DNA from: Rhipidocladum racemiflorum
Taxonomy: Eukaryota; Streptophyta; Magnoliopsida; Poales; Poaceae
Direction: 5' to 3'
Length of the DNA stretch: 64,000 bases
NCBI GenBank assembly: GCA_036346355.1
Contig: JAYEVF010000098.1
Location: 36,001 to 100,000, forward strand
Below the pieces are notes generated by a model. It worked only from the letters and a program-made list of their open reading frames with translations, was not told the origin of the DNA and searched no databases. Numbering within the stretch: the first letter of the stretch is position 1; each line of letters opens with the position of its first letter. A program made the translations under genes and the position numbers. This document shows, piece by piece, positions 10,259-21,306 of this stretch.

Positions 10259-11305
10259 CCAAGGTTAAAGCGAACTGGCATCACTCCTGCTGCCTTCTTA
10301 GGACAAACGTTGGCGAAGTGTCCTGGCTCGTTCCAATGGTAGCAGCGTCTCATTGTACCCGGCTGACTCCCTGCGGCTGTGTTTCCTGCTAGTGCTGGAG
10401 TCTGGAAAATCTGATTTGCTGGCCTTGGTGCTGGTGACGGTGTCCTTGCTGCATTCCTCGGCTGAAACCTAAAGAACTGATTCGGTGCAACCCTCAACCG
10501 CTGTGCTCCCTGGCGTGCTCCCTGCTGTGCCATCCAGTGCTTCCTGTTGTCTTGCAGTTCCTTGCGCTTGTCCTCCAAGATAAGCGCCTTGTTCACCAAC
10601 TCCTGGAAGTCGTGGAATGTGTGGGTAATCAACCCGAGCACGAAGTCGAGTCGATCCCTTCATGAAAGCAGGGACTGTCTTGCCTTGTCCGTCGCTATGT
10701 CTTCAGGTGCGTAGCGAGCTAGCTGTGTGAACTTGTTCAAATAGTCAGCCACTGACTGACTGCCCTGCTTCAAAGCTCTAAATTCCTCCTTCTTGAGGTC
10801 CATCATCCCTTTTGGCACATGGTACTGGCGAAAATCTGCGGTGAACTCCTCCCAAGTGATGTCCTGTGGGTGCTCATGTGCAGCACAGAAGTTCTCCCAC
10901 CATTCTGCTGCGGTTCCCTTTAGCTGATGAGATGCGTATAGCACTCTCTCATTCCCCACACACTGGGTGATGTGCAGCTTCCTCTCAATTGACCTTAACC
11001 AGTCATCAGCCTCCAATGGATTGGTGTTTCCAGAAAAAGTGGGCGGATGAGTCCTCATGAATTCTGACAACCTTGAGTTTTGACACTGCCCCTGATTTGT
11101 TTGGTTAGCGGCGGCCTGAGCAGTGACTTGCTGTATCTGTTGCATCATAGCATTGCATCAGTTGGGTCTGTGCAGCAAGGAAGGCTCCAAAGTTCTGCAT
11201 GTCAACTGGCAGTGGTGGCTGGGGTGCAGGTGCTCCATTATTGGGGTTTCCTGCAGGGAGAGAACCACTTCCGTTGCCTCTAAGGTTTTCGCGAGTGTTC
11301 ACCAT
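10259..11305 (-). pseudogene. gag: Gypsy A Gag (capsid and zinc knuckle)
   Basis: The minus-strand ATG at 11305 starts MVNTRENLRG, matching the MVNT start of Gypsy D gag. A frameshift near 11140 leads into the retrotransposon Gag domain (11148-10660): EADDWLRSIERKLHITQC, GTAAEWWENF, EEFTADFRQYHVPKGMMDLK, VADYLNKFTQLARYAP. One stop at about 10660 splits it from the C-terminal part, with a nucleocapsid knuckle CYHWNEPGHFANVC (10344-10303) in which the second cysteine of CX2C is replaced by tryptophan. It is the best-preserved Gypsy gag here. Confidence 0.92.
10303..10344 (-). other. Gag zinc knuckle missing one cysteine
   Basis: CYHWNEPGHFANVC fits CX2CX4HX4C except that position 4 is W. In Gypsy D the equivalent is worse: RRYKRNEP, a stop, then HFANSCP. 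Confidence 0.85.
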
Positions 11306-11595
11306 CTGTCGAGTGTTCTAAGGTTTAGAGAGGAGAGGGAAACAAGCATAGGCAAGTAGTAGAGAAAACTTATGCGGGGTGGAAGGTGTAACTCAAAATC
11401 CAACTTTATTATTTAATCAATAATAACTTGGTATGGTTGGTTACAATGCCTAAGGGCTTTGCAACACATACTACACACTCAGCAAGCAATGAAAATCCAA
11501 ATTAAACTATCACTCTAAAGTCTAACGCCGCTAGGGGTGACTCTTTATTTGTAGATGCGACTCGACGAAGGAGTCCCAACTACGAAGCCTAACGC
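11306..11595 (-). other. Spacer between upstream frame and gag of Gypsy A
   Basis: About 290 bases between the stop of the upstream frame and the gag ATG. No gene seen. The same spacer, with a similar 'tttattattaataacttggtatgg' core, occurs in Gypsy D (34596-34871). Confidence 0.6.
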
Positions 11596-12369
11596 TCACT
11601 CATCAATCCAACCTCCACAGCCTCCTTTTGGTGGGTGCGGCGGCATCGGTGCGAAGCAATCACCGTGCCCCTCAACAACGGTGGCTGATGAAGCAACATC
11701 CTCCTCTGGCTCCGGCTTTGGCTGCGGTGTAGGCTGCTACGCTAGCTGTGGTGCAGGTGGTACCTCCTCTGGGTCCTCCTCAGGTTCTGGGTCGTGCATC
11801 TCCAACACCGGCTCTGGTTCAGGCCCATACAACGCCATCCCTAGCTCACGAACCCTCTGAATAGAGTGAGCTAGGTACTCTCAAGCTTCCTGCAGTTGCT
11901 TCCTGACATCCTTGACTTCATCGCGAGCCTTCTGTAACTCCTGAACGGTATCATCGATCACATCCTCCTGAGCGAACACAAATATCGCCAGATGGGTGAT
12001 TGTGGCATCCTCATCTTCTATCGGCTCCCAGTCAATGTGGTTGTCTCTACGTGGATGGTGACGGAATACTATGCCATCTAGCTCTGCGGAGCAGGTGCGA
12101 GCGATCTATCACATCGCTCGATGCGACACTTCCTGGATCCCAATATGGAATGTAGACCTTTTGGCGGTGAAGTGAAAAGGACGATTGAACTTTGTCTTCT
12201 CTCGAGCATACACCATGATCTTGACGTCCCATCCTATGACTAGTCTTGCCTTTATGATGGTGGTTCCTTGGTAGAGCAGTCTCTCAAAGCCTCCAAGTAC
12301 CTGTAGCATAATTTACAACTCAGCGGCGTAGCCACCCTCATGCTCGGCGTAGTTGTTGCTCATCTTCAT
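11596..12369 (-). pseudogene. Uncharacterised reading frame upstream of Gypsy gag (copy A)
   Basis: Reading the minus strand from an ATG at 12369 to a stop at 11596 gives about 257 codons with a few in-frame stops or shifts. Visible parts: YAREKTKFNRPFHFTAKRST, GIQEVSHRAM, an acidic stretch EPIEDEDATITH, a helical region QEDVIDDTVQELQKARDEVK, then a Pro/Glu-rich tail PEPEPVLEMHDPEPEEDP and a Gly/Pro end. Gypsy D has the same frame at 35586-34872 with GIQEVSRRAM and DEDATVTH. I do not recognise a function. Position between primer site and gag in both copies suggests a real element gene. Confidence 0.6.
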
Positions 12370-12564
12370 CTGTCAAAGACAATCACGTGAGAACGCAACA
12401 TTTCAGAATCAAAGTGAAGACAACAAGAATTCAGCAAGGGTATGAACAAGAGAGAAGGAGATAAGTCGAGAATTCATTCATTATCTTGACAACTTTTAAC
12501 TTTAGAAAATAGTTTTTATCCTCACTATGACCATTCTAACTAAGGGTAGTCCTACAGTCAGTAT
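12370..12564 (-). other. Leader of Gypsy A between primer site and upstream frame
   Basis: About 190 bases with 'ttatcttgacaa' and 'ttttatcctcactatgaccattct' text, also present in Gypsy D (35587-35786). No gene seen. Confidence 0.65.
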
Positions 12565-12573
12565 GGCTCTGAT
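12561..12573 (-). other. Truncated primer-binding site of Gypsy A
   Basis: On the minus strand ATCAGAGCCATAC remains, but the first bases (TGGT) and the end of the LTR are missing compared with Gypsy D at 35787-35803. A deletion of about 18-20 bases spans the LTR/primer-site junction. Confidence 0.75.
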
Positions 12574-15500
12574 CCCGAATTTGCAAATCCGGACCCATTG
12601 TGTATTCAGCACTAGTCCAAGATCACGCTAGTGCACACAGTCTCAACATCGGTATATATCACAGTCATACTCAATGAAATAGTAAAGTACTTCATTAAAA
12701 GGGAATATAACTGGTTGCTCAACCTTATGGTCAAGTTACAAAAGTACGCCTCGCAGGGTGAAAACTTATTAAAATAACCAATTGCAGCGGAATGTAAAGA
12801 AAACGCTTGGCGCCAACCAATATGCCACAGGCAAATGACTGGGCTCGCTCCCTAATTAGACGGCTCCTCCTGAAGCTCCTCTTCCAAAGCTGGCATTGCT
12901 TCTTCTTCAACTGGTGTTGTATTTTGCAAGGGGTGAGTACTTGGTACTCAGTAAGTCATGTACAGAATGCAAGCTAATATGCTACACGCATGGCTTATTA
13001 CAAAGGATAGGCTAACAGGTTCATTTTCAGTGAAACATCATTTATGAATACAGTAATAGATTGCAAAGCAGTAAAACAATAATGTAGATAATAACTTTCA
13101 CAATAAATTGCACAAGTAAAACATTTCACAATCCTAAGTCCAATTCAACATTCCAAACCCAAGCATTTTCCGAAGACAAAGTTATTTTCATGGAAGTCTA
13201 AACCTTGACTGCAATCCCCGAGCAGTGTCCAATACTGTGGACTTGGCTATTCGAATAGGTTGTACACTCTGCAGAGGTTATACACTTTACCCACAAGATA
13301 CCGTCAAACACCACCAAGGCGAGTGCCCGTAACAAAGCCTTTCCAAAGCTACTTCTAGACCCGGTACTGCCCGCTGAGGTTTCAACACTGAAGGGACTGG
13401 TTACCACACTCAGGGGCCCCCTCTTGCGCCTTGTGAGTTATCACCCGTACATCCGAAACCCACACCACCATGACAGTACCAAAGCCTAGGCATCACAATT
13501 TACTCAGCTAGGTCTGTCCCATTCCAGACTTGTGGTTGTACGAAAGACTCAGTTCAAAAGCTTGCAAGGTTAAGTCCTTAGGGTGACCAAGGCAAGACTA
13601 CCAAAGTGCCCACAAATACTCCACAACCATTCAAAACCAAATCGATCGCCCAATTGCCGCTCTTGGCCCACCAGAAACAATCTTGCCACTTGCCCTAGTC
13701 TAAACCATTTTGTCAATCCCCCAGTTGGTTACCATGCACCACGTGCCATCAACATCATCATCAACAACACATGACACTTTCCAAAACAGGTTCCATATCT
13801 CATTAAGTTAGCATTAGTAATTGATCCTCCAAAATCATGTTATGACTACGTGGCAGGGCTAAGCATTATACTATAGTGGTCTAGTTACATATGTTGGCAA
13901 TTTAATAATGTCCAACTAAATAATCCACAACTAGGGTGACAAAGGGTCCATGGCGCATAATTAAATAATCAAGGTGTCATACAGCAACCAGGGATTTATC
14001 TAATTCCCAGAAATATTTTAAGCATTTTCTAATTAATTTAGCATGCAATAATTTGAATCAAATTAATTTTTCAAAAGTGGGAGCAATATGATCAATGCAT
14101 AACTTGCCTTCAAAAAGTATTTGTTCTTGGTCTTGAGTTGGCTCCTGGGTCAAGACTTCACATTCGAAGCCTTCGGGTACTTCAACGTCTACTCGTAACG
14201 TGTGCAAATAGCAATAAGTGATTAAACAATACACAAAAAGTGCCAAAAAAATCCAAATAAAATTCATAAACAGAAGGAGCACAAATTTATAAATTTTTAG
14301 AAATTTGAATCGTCCAAATCGGAGTTAAAACGCAAAAGTTATAACCGTTTAAAGTTTGAAAAAATCAATTAAATAAATATAAACAGAGGAGAAACTCATG
14401 TCCAAAAATTAAATAAAATTCATCATTAAGTGGAGCTCAATTTTATAAATTTTTTGATGGAATCACCCAAATCGGAATTAAAACGCAAAAGTTATAAGTG
14501 TTTGAAGACACGTGAGCCCCACGCTGACGTCACGCGTGACGCCAGCAGCGACCGGGCGTCGCCCGCATGGACCGCAACAATTCGGCTCCCAGCAACGTGG
14601 CTTGATCCGGGCCTTCGGTTTGAAATCCAACGGTCCGGATTAGATCTGGATCCCGCACGTTGTGATCAGCGCGGTTGATCTGAATCGTTCAATTCGAGTC
14701 GAACGACTAAGATCCAATCGGGTTCGGCTGCATGACCCGGCGTGCGACACGCAACATGATCTACGTCGTTCGATCTTGATCGAACGGTTCTGATTGAATC
14801 TAACGCTACAACGTGGATCGAATCTAACTGTACGATCTAGATCTAACGGCTGAGATCTAATCTAGCACGGTGCAGTCAAAGAGGCTACGTGGCTAAATCT
14901 AAAGCGTTGGATCTAGATCCAATGGTTAAGATTAGATCTAAAAACCGTAACGTGGAAATTACTTACGGGTGACGTGGACGAATCTGAGTCGTGCGATGAA
15001 GATCCAATGGTGGAGAGAGCTCGCGGTTCTGGTGATGGCGCGGCAGAGCAGAGGTGGCCGGAGGCGAAGACGACAACACACTAAATGGCGTTTGCGTTGT
15101 TCTCCGGCGAAGTGGATGGTACTCCTAGGTGCGCCTCGTCGCAACGGTCCTGAATCTGACCACCACCACGACGGAGGACGGCGGACGGCGGCGGAAACTT
15201 GCCAAAACCGAAAGCTAACCGTAATTAACTACGGCGAGCAATCGCAGGAACTGTGAGGCTCTACTGGCGGCGGCTAGGGCAACGGGAGCGCGAGGCGAAG
15301 GCGATCCTCGGGCACGCACCCAGTGCACTAAATATCAGCTCGGACGTCGAGATATGCGTGGATTCCGCGGCGAGGCCGGTACGGGGCGGCGGAGTCCGGC
15401 TCGGATACGGTAGGGCGACGTGGCACGATCCACGCAGTCCACGTGGCTCGATCCAACGACTCGCATCACACGCATACGCAGGCACGAGCACAGCCCTTGG

Positions 15501-15919
15501 ATCCCGATCCAACGGTGCAAAGTACCAGCACACAAGGCTTAATCCTGGCAGTTGGATCACGATCCGACGGTTCGCGTGAATGCGATTCGGACCGGTTCGT
15601 CGGGCTTGAGTCGGACTCGGGTCAGATGAAAAGTAGAACCCGATAGGATTTTCCAGCGATTTAATATTTAAAATAATAAACTGAAATAATTTAAGAAAAA
15701 TAGCAAAACAATCAGACAAATTCCAGAAAAATTCTGGAAAAATAATTGGAGACATTTTGGACTCAAATAAAATATTTCCAACAATTTTTTTAATTATTTA
15801 ATTATCTCAAAAGGGAATAAATTTAAATTAAATCCAAATAAATCCTAGAAAATTTCAAAAATTCTCAAAAATGCCAATTGTCATTTAATTTCATGAATAG
15901 CAAAAATTGGGGTGTTACA
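12574..15919 (-). repeat. 5' LTR of Gypsy A
   Basis: About 3.35 kb, matching the other Gypsy LTRs here (22480, 26640, 35804) from 'cccgaatttgcaaatccggac' to 'ggggtgttaca'. The first bases (TGTCGGGAC) are lost in the junction deletion. It contains many degenerate copies of the CCGTTGGATC/GATCCAACGG palindrome between 14600 and 15580, and an AT-rich end. Confidence 0.92.
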
Positions 15920-16135
15920 ATGGACAAGTACTCTTCTAAGCCTCTATTTTTTGCTGGAGTTGATTATCCTTTTTAGAAGGCTCGAATGGAGTCATACATC
16001 ACTGCTCAGGGTTTCATGATCTGGCAGAAGGTGAAGCTACCATACGAGGTTCCTGCCAATGAGAACGTCAACGCCATAAACTTGGCTGATGTTGAGGCAA
16101 ACGCTAAGGCTAGGAATCTCCTCATACAGGGACTT
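15920..16135 (+). pseudogene. gag: Gag start of Copia B
   Basis: The ATG directly follows the Gypsy A LTR. MDKYSSKPLFFAGVDYP, then a stop, then ARMESYITAQGFMIWQ, VKLPYEVPANENVN and AKARNLLIQGL parallel the start of Copia C Gag at 43434. The frame is interrupted at 16135 by a solo LTR and resumes after 18006. Confidence 0.88.
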
Positions 16136-16224
16136 TGTGAAATCATGTGCTGAAAAATTGGCTTAAAAATTAAATTTGCAAAATGTGTTTGACAAATTGA
16201 CAAGAAACAATGTTTCTTTTCTTG

Positions 16225-16750
16225 CGCCGGACCAAATTCTCGAAAACAGTAAGTTTCCCATCTGCGCTGGACTGATTTTCGCTGTTGCACCGAACCAAAA
16301 CTTTGGTACGGCATGAACGTGTTTAGCGCCGGACAAATTGTCCTTGATAGCACATGTACGCCGGACCAAAAGCTTTTTGGTCCGTCGTAAAAGGAATTTT
16401 TGAGTTTATATGCGCCGGACCAAGTTTCACAAAAACAGTAAGCTTCTATGTTACGTCGGACCATGCACGTCGGACCAAATTCTTAGTCCGTCGTGAAAAT
16501 ATTTTTAGCGTTGTTTTTGCATGTACGCCGGACAAAAAATTTGGTCCGTCGTGAACGTGCTCATGTGCCGGACTCAATTTTCCAAGAAACCAGTAAGTTT
16601 CACATCTACGCCGGACAAAACTTTTTGGGTCCGCCGTGAACGTGAATTTGAACGTGTTTGTTCTGATTTTAACTGAGAGTTTCGCATGTACGCCGAACCG
16701 GGTTTTTGGTCCGTCGTGAGTTGCGCCGGACCGGTGTTTGGTCCGGCGTG
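16225..16750. repeat. Array of CGCCGGACCAAA / TTTGGTCCGTCG hairpin repeats
   Basis: About ten arms of the type CGCCGGAC(CAAA), several followed closely by a complementary arm TTTGGTCCGTCG: 16350-16390, 16520-16556, 16606-16640, 16686-16715 and 16724-16752. A longer unit carrying 'aaaacagtaagttt' after the arm occurs three times (from about 16225, 16412 and 16564). Confidence 0.88.
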
Positions 16751-17325
16751 AATGGTCTTTTGCTCGATTAGGGTTTTGATCAATTTTGGAATTGAATTTT
16801 GGTTTGAATTTGAGATTATGAAATTCGTGAGAATTTCATGATGCTTGCTTTGAAGTGGACTTTATGCAATGCTCGTGTGAGTAGTTGCATGGATTGACTT
16901 TGAGTCACGTCGTGGACTTGTGCTCAGATTCGTTTCTGGTTTGCTCATGTGCAGGTATTGCTCGAAGGCGAACGTGGTCGATGACAGGACCGGAACTAGG
17001 TTCATGGAGGAACTGAGGTTCGGGACTAGGTTCAGGGAGGAACCGAGGTCTTGGTTGTCAAGGATGACATGCGGGATGTTCGGGCTAAGAGAATGGTGCA
17101 CATGAAGAATGGTTAGTCACGTGAGTATGGCTGGTGGGCCATACGCGTGCAGAGTTGTTAGTCGCGTGAGTATGGCAGGGTTGCCACACGCGTGCAAGAG
17201 TTGTACTCGGCCAGGTTGGGCCAAGTGAAGTTGTGTTGAATATATACTCCTTCTAGGATTAGGAGTGGGACTCCTTCTAGGATTAGGAGTAGGAATTTTA
17301 TTCAGGACTCTATGTGTTTGCTCTG

Positions 17326-17334
17326 TATAAATAG
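17326..17334 (+). promoter_or_regulatory. TATA box of the solo SIRE-type LTR
   Basis: TATAAATAG within 'gctctgtataaatagggg', about 670 bases before the LTR end. Confidence 0.75.
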
Positions 17335-18006
17335 GGGAAGACGCCTCGTGTTTATGCAATGAAGCATAGAGCAGAGCTTTAGGGTTTGTACTCTTTTGTT
17401 GGGAGTATTTTAGACAAGAGGAAATAAAAATCAATTCTTCCAGATCCTTTGCGTGCTACAGTAATCACGTAGCTACGATTACCATGGCGATGTTACTGAT
17501 AATCTCTATTTTGGGGTTCTTCTCTTGCACATCTTCTGGTTCTAGATTGGATCTTTGATTCCTTGAGTTTCTCTTTGTTTTGATCCATCCAAAAGCTTTC
17601 TATGGCATCAATCTAGTATTCCTCAAAGTTTTGTTGATTAATCTTTTGTCGTTTTTGATTAATCTACAAGTTTTGATTAGATTGATTCTCGTCGTATTCT
17701 GCCAAAGCAATCTTGCGAGGTTCCTAACTTTTGATCCGTAAGTCCGATCGAGCTGTTTCTTTTTGGGTTCGATTCGTATTGGAATCTAGTTTATTGTGTC
17801 CAAATTTCAGATCGATCCGATGGTTGGATCTCTAGCAATTCATGTTTTACCGAACGTTGGTCAATCTATTTTTATCGAATACGAAGTAACTTTTTGGTTC
17901 AGATTTGGGGTGAACTTTTAATAGATCAAAGATTTGGTTTTAGCTTCCGCACAATTATTCACCCCCGTCTGATTGCTATATTCGTATACTTCGATCCTAC
18001 AGACTT

Positions 18007-19898
18007 AGCCACAGTGAGTATGACCGAGTTTCTCACCTTCGATCCACTCACCAGATCTAGGTGATCCTCAATACTTACCATGAGGGCACCACTCAGATCA
18101 AATCAGTGAGGCAGGATCAATTGAAGCGTGACTACAACAAGTTTGAACAGCACGCTGGTGAGAGCCTCGACGAGTGCTTTGCTCATTTGCTAAGATCCTT
18201 AACAAGCTCCGATCAGTGGGTTGTTCATACTCTGATTCGGAGAATGCGAGGCATTTTCTTAGAGCATTCGATCTGAGTGTTTGGGAGATGAAGGTAACCA
18301 CCATCACGGATCACATGGATTTGTCGAATTTGACTCTTGATGGGTTGTACTCCCGTCTCAAGACTCATGAGCTCGACATCATCGCTCGAAGGACGAAATC
18401 TCAATCGATGGCTTTGGTTACCGATCCCATCGGGTCTTCCTCTTCAGGACCCTTACTTGACTTCTCTTCTGGTTTTTCTCTCCGCTCGTTGCGACGTAAG
18501 CGATGACGTTTTGGAACAATTCCCAGAAAACGAGCTTGCTCTTGTCGCTCGAAAATTTTCAAATATTTACAAGAGAGTGAGAGATAGGAAGAGAGGTGGC
18601 AAGATCACTTGCTTTGAGTGTGGTGACCCCAACCACATTCGGGCAAACTGCCCAAAGCTGGAGAAGGACAAAAATGAACAAGGCGGTCCTAGCAAGAACG
18701 ACTACACCGACAAGAACCGCAACAAGAAGCCTCCAGCTCACGAGCCGGCGCGAGAGAAAAAGTACCGCAAATACGCCAAGGGCACGAAGCTTTTTCACTG
18801 CGTACTAGCCGCGCTCGACGAACTTGACCTCCCCGACACGGAGACTTGGAGCGACGAGGACGAGGATGATCCGCAAGAGAAGGCGAAGAATGACGATGAC
18901 TTCTCCGGCATGTGCTTCATGGCCTCAAGTGCCATAGAAATAGACGACTCCGAGCTGTACAGTGACACAGAGGAGGTAATTTCCTATGACCAGCTCAATG
19001 ATGCTTTTATCAAGCTAGGAAACTTTCATTCCAAGTCTAGAGCTAAGTGTGCAGAGTTAGAGAAGGAAGTAGGTACCTTGTCTCAGGAGTTAGCTTCACT
19101 TACATCATGTTCCTCCCGAGACTCTGATAGATGTACTCTCTGTGATGCTTTGCTTGTGGAGCTGGAGAACCTAAGGACCCTGCATGATAGTGTGGTTTCT
19201 GATCTTGAGGCTCTTAGGTCGAAGGATGCTAGCACATGTTATGTTGATACTATTTTTGTTGTTGCTAGTTTTCTTCATGCTCACACGACTGCATCTTGTG
19301 ATAATTGCCCTAAGTTGCTTGCTGAAATTAATGCCATGAGGTCACACTTAAGGAAGCTTTCTGCTAGAAATGACGAACTGGAATCATATGCTTCTAAGGA
19401 CCCAGTTAGCTCATGTGAGAGTTGTAAGCAACTAAAACTTGACAATGATGCCTTGACTATCAAGTGTGCTAAATTTGCTAAGGACTTACTAGTTAAGTCA
19501 CCAACTGGTTTCTTGCTGTGTGTTGGGGTTAAGGAGGATGTGGATAGAGTCCACACGAAGCTTAGGAAGAAACTTGAGGCCCAAATCGGTAGAATTAGAG
19601 ATGCTTCTTGTGTTTCTTGCGAGTCCCTCAAGATTGAGGCAGCTTTTTATAGGGAGAAATGTTCACGCCTTGCTCGTTCTTCTCCATCTGGCTCTTCTTC
19701 TTCTACTCCTCCCCCTTGCTCTTCTTGTTCCTCACTTTTTCGAGAGTGCCAGTACCTTATGAGCACCCTCGAGAAATTTGTAGGAGGCAAAAAGAAGCTC
19801 AATCTCATCTTAGACCAATCCAAAATTAGTAAATTCAGTCAAGGTCTAGGATTTGATTCCTTGGGGCATGCACGGGCGCATCCGCCTACTGTTGTGCG
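18007..19898 (+). pseudogene. gag: Gag of Copia B, central part with zinc knuckle and CxxC coiled-coil modules
   Basis: After the solo LTR the capsid domain resumes (SEYDRVSHL, TQIKSVRQDQLKRDYNKFE, GESLDECFA) and shifts frame near 18190 and 18500. From about 18490 it is open to 19898: a Lys-rich segment, the zinc knuckle CFECGDPNHIRANC (18610-18651), an acidic stretch (SDEDEDDPQE), then five CxxC sites (CTLC, CDNC, CESC, CVSC, CSSC; about 19130-19730), each followed by a heptad-like helical stretch, and a KKKLNLILDQSK block. Gag forms the particle; the modules have no function known to me. A solo LTR interrupts the frame at 19899. Confidence 0.9.
18610..18651 (+). other. First Gag zinc knuckle of Copia B
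   Basis: CFECGDPNHIRANC is a complete CX2CX4HX4C nucleic-acid-binding knuckle. Confidence 0.95.
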
Positions 19899-20862
19899 TG
19901 TTAGTGTTATGCCCTTGAGGCAATCATATGGATGGTTGTAACATGACTATGTTTATGAATAATAATATGATTATTGGTCCAATGAATGTATATCATTGTT
20001 TTGATCAACAAGTGTGTGACTTGTTTATGAAGCTCTTTACTTATTGATATAATTCGATAAATATCTCTGATTGGATATCATCGTATAGGACAATGATCAA
20101 TAGATCAGCACATGTATTGTTCGATGATCATGTTTCATAGATCATGGGATATGGAGATATCATCAATACATTGTGGACGCATGTTGAAGAACATGTGTTA
20201 GATAGACCTACAATGGGACACTGCGAGAATGTTACATTCTTATGTGTCATCAGTGTATCTCATACATAGTAGATGTATGATCCTTAGACCTGAGATTGTC
20301 ATATTCCCTACATGTGTAATAGTTTACCTTGGGGTTACCAAACACTATTTCCTAACCGGATAGTTATAAATGTAGCTTTCATATTTACTATGAAACATGC
20401 AGAGGGAAGTGAGCAGTCAAGATGGAATTTGCCACTCCAATGTAACGGAGATATATGTCTAGGCCACTCATGTGATATGATTAAGGAAGTGCATGTCCAT
20501 GCCGTGATTGAGAAGTCAATCACAACTTATTAATATATCACAGATACGAGAGATAGATTGAACTATCAAAGGATGACATGCTTCTCGCCTTGAGTTCGAT
20601 CTTCATATAGTTTGGCAAAGGGATTAGTACATGAGTACTTTAATCATATGCGTTTGGGAGTTGGCATGCTCTACAAGGAGCAGCTACCGACTATTGGATT
20701 AGAAAAAGGGTTTTCCGAATCCATGTCCAAATGCACATGAACCTACAAGGTCACACACTTAACAGGTTGGGACGCATTAATTCGGATTGGATCCGTAATT
20801 AATGGACCTCGTGGGCTTAGCGCGTAGATAGGCCCTGACTGCCTAGGGTTTCACCTCGTGGC

Positions 20863-20871
20863 TATATAAGG
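20863..20871 (+). promoter_or_regulatory. TATA box of the solo Copia LTR
   Basis: TATATAAGG within 'cgtggctatataaggagggg', about 440 bases before the LTR end. Confidence 0.75.
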
Positions 20872-21051
20872 AGGGGAGGAGGCTAGACGCAGAACATACT
20901 TTCGTGCGGTTTAGAGGTGTTTCGCCAGAAACCCTAGCCACCTCCTCTCGTTGCCCCTACCGAGCGATCCGGTGCTTGCACACCAACGCCGCGGCGTTCC
21001 ATCCCTGGACGTGTGGATCTGCTGTGGTGATGCTTTGCTACTCTTTGCGGC

Positions 21052-21163
21052 GTGGAGAGGACAATCCGTGGTGAGGACAATGCATGGCGAGGACGATCCG
21101 CGGCGAGGACGATCCGCGGCGAGGACGATCCGTGGCGAGGACGATCCACGCCGAGAACGATCC
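21052..21163. repeat. 16-bp minisatellite, seven units
   Basis: Seven consecutive 16-bp units with consensus 'gyggcgaggacgatcc', all in register without indels. The central units are most alike and the outer ones more diverged. It lies in the transcribed part of the solo LTR. Confidence 0.95.
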
Positions 21164-21306
21164 ACTACAACGACGTGCGAAGGATTCCGCAACTGCGTGT
21201 CTAGTGGTAATAGATCTATGATCCCCTTCTTGCGAGTAGCTTTTCTGGTTTGCGGTAGAATTTTTAATTTGTGCTAGTGTAGCATACCGCGTTTCCCAAT
21301 AGTGCG

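Larger units (their letters stand above)
7391..15919 (-). mobile_element. Gypsy element A: protease, gag, upstream frame and 5' LTR, minus strand
   Basis: Read on the minus strand: LTR (15919 to 12574), damaged primer site, an upstream reading frame, gag, and protease to 7391. RT, integrase and the 3' LTR would lie left of the window beyond the Tat-like LTR. The LTR and gene text match Gypsy D (26640-39298), a chromodomain element, so the same clade is inferred. The element ends one base before the gag ATG of Copia B at 15920. A solo LTR interrupts it at 7870-10253. Confidence 0.88.
16136..18001 (+). repeat. Solo SIRE-type Copia LTR inside gag of Copia B
   Basis: 1,866 bp, starting TG and ending CA, flanked by GACTT at 16131-16135 and 18002-18006. 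A TATA box (TATAAATAG, 17326-17334) sets the + orientation. Its middle ('gtgcaggtattgctcgaagg', 'gaactaggttcatggaggaac') matches the LTRs at 42011 and 63647, so it belongs to a related family. The first 600 bases hold an array of hairpin repeats. Two short tandem repeats occur near 17110-17205 and 17246-17300. Confidence 0.93.
19899..21301 (+). repeat. Solo Copia LTR inside gag of Copia B
   Basis: 1,403 bp flanked by GTGCG at 19894-19898 and 21302-21306. It begins TGTTAGTGTTATGCCCTTGA, resembling the starts of Angela-type LTRs, and ends GTTTCCCAATA, where the last CA has become TA. A TATA box (TATATAAGG, 20863-20871) gives + orientation. No internal region or second LTR follows and Gag sequence resumes, so it is a solo LTR. 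It carries a 16-bp minisatellite downstream of the promoter. Confidence 0.9.

Noticed and set aside
16225..16750. CRISPR-like array
   Set aside because: Arms are inverted, irregularly spaced and diverged inside a eukaryotic LTR; no cas genes and no equal spacers.
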